A DNA stretch of 64,000 bases from Mixta theicola (GTDB lineage: Bacteria; Pseudomonadota; Gammaproteobacteria; Enterobacterales; Enterobacteriaceae): assembly GCF_002895925.1 (NCBI RefSeq), contig NZ_NWUO01000013.1, forward strand, positions 49,678 to 113,677, read 5' to 3'. The number at the start of each line of letters is the position of its first letter. Position 1 is the first letter of the stretch. The translations under genes and the position numbers were made by a program. The notes beneath the pieces were generated by a model. It was not told where the DNA came from. It ran no database searches and worked only from the letters and a program-made list of their open reading frames with translations. Of this stretch, positions 63,369 to 64,000 are shown piece after piece.

Positions 63369-64000
63369 GCTGATACTGATTAATTAATCTTTTTATTTAA
63401 CTGACTATTACTTCCCCTTTTTTATTAAAATAATATTGTGCAGCCTTCCTTCATCTGTTGATCTCTTATAGCCCGCAGGCGACTACCTGGTCGGAATCCT
63501 GACCAGATGGAATTTTGAGTGAAAAACAGTCCAATTTAATATAATGAATCTTATGCGTACCGGCGAAACGGCACTCGCTGCCAAATCGATGTGAACGACC
63601 TGTTTTCAGCAGCTTGCTGGCCGAAACGCGGAGAAATGGAGTGAATAAAACGTGCATAAAACAGACCTGAAAATGCATGGCCTGTTTTTGATGTGAAAGC
63701 GGTGTTTTGGCCGGTTTTCAGTGATATCGGATAGCAGCTGAATGTTTAGATACTTCCAGTTCGCGGGCGATTTCATGGATTGGTAGGCAAAGTTGCGCAT
63801 AAACACGTTCGGCGCTGGATGAATCTCACCGGTACGCTCGCGCCGAACGGTCTGGTGCATTTGTGGGGGCAGACGTAGTTTGTCGACCAGGGCCAAAATC
63901 TGGGTCGCACATATGGTGCATTCACATCCCGCTGGTTTAGCTGCGGAATTGCACCGCAGCAGGCAGGATTTTGGCGACAGTATGATGAATTGTTACGTAT
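63369..64000. other. Right-end stretch without a supported gene
   Basis: The last 630 bases have no convincing gene. On the minus strand, around 63721-63800, a short frame (LPIHEIARELEVSKHSAA) looks like a helix-turn-helix piece of a regulator or transposase. It is broken by stops on both sides, so this is probably gene debris next to the toxin locus. Confidence 0.35.

Noticed and set aside
1..64000. CRISPR arrays
   Set aside because: No regularly spaced direct repeats of 24-40 bases were seen; the only clear tandem repeat is the TTTGAAA run.

Overview
The window comes from a member of the Enterobacterales, most likely an Erwiniaceae-type genome (Pantoea, Erwinia or Mixta-like). This rests on gene content and on shared order with the Escherichia coli region that holds amn, cbl, nac, the asparagine tRNA genes, yeeX (tmaR), yeeA and dacD. 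Most of the backbone is GC-rich. Two stretches (about 1.6-3.4 kb and 30.1-41.3 kb) and the tips of the toxin loci are visibly AT-rich and look acquired. No database search was possible, so family names rest on recognised motifs and remembered homologues.

Left part (1-28 kb), mostly chromosomal backbone: the end of an MFS transporter and an L-idonate 5-dehydrogenase-like gene; wreckage of a toxin/immunity locus; a PlsC-like acyltransferase; a divergent sulfatase and anaerobic sulfatase maturase pair; a monooxygenase-like protein; a three-gene molybdenum aldehyde oxidoreductase operon (paoABC-like); amn; an orphan phnH with a decayed phnF; a GGDEF-EAL protein; an SDR; a PoxB-like ThDP enzyme; cbl and nac, the latter with a recognisable sigma-54 promoter and NtrC site; a CitMHS transporter; a truncated Rpn nuclease; and a sugar/polyol ABC transporter.

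Island (28.6-50.1 kb): two complete tRNA-Asn(GUU) genes, each with a near-consensus promoter, bracket about 21 kb. Each is followed by a P4-like integrase pseudogene: the first has lost its start and is frameshifted, the second is cut short. A 32-bp copy of the tRNA-Asn 5' region also lies at 3.43 kb. The island carries two unusual gene clusters separated by an IS3-family element. Cluster 1 (31.0-39.3 kb, AT-rich) has two divergent gene sets. One encodes TrpG- and TrpE-like subunits and an FMN reductase, preceded by an exporter remnant. The other encodes a cupin, a TrpB without TrpA, a UbiD-like decarboxylase, an AroQ-type chorismate mutase and a free-standing PheRS B3/4 editing-like domain. 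Both promoter regions contain sequences that match the TrpR operator. The picture is a tryptophan-responsive pathway that turns chorismate into an aromatic, amino-acid-like product, perhaps with tRNA editing as self-protection. Cluster 2 (41.4-49.7 kb) begins with two dCTP-deaminase-like paralogues that have lost complementary catalytic residues. It continues with an unrecognised gene broken by a 4-bp duplication, a TauE-like permease, a HAD phosphatase, an ATP-grasp ligase, an EamA exporter and a CpdA-like phosphoesterase. A 2OG dioxygenase and a TetR regulator lie beside it.

Right part (50-64 kb): mobile and toxin debris (ArdC-like fragment, CdiA C-terminus with a candidate immunity gene, SymE, an XRE remnant, a primase-CdiA chimera, a decaying IS3-family element). 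Backbone follows (tmaR, yeeA, dacD, a YgdI/YgdR lipoprotein, a YdeP-like molybdoenzyme), and then an orphan Ntox44-like toxin with a probable immunity gene.
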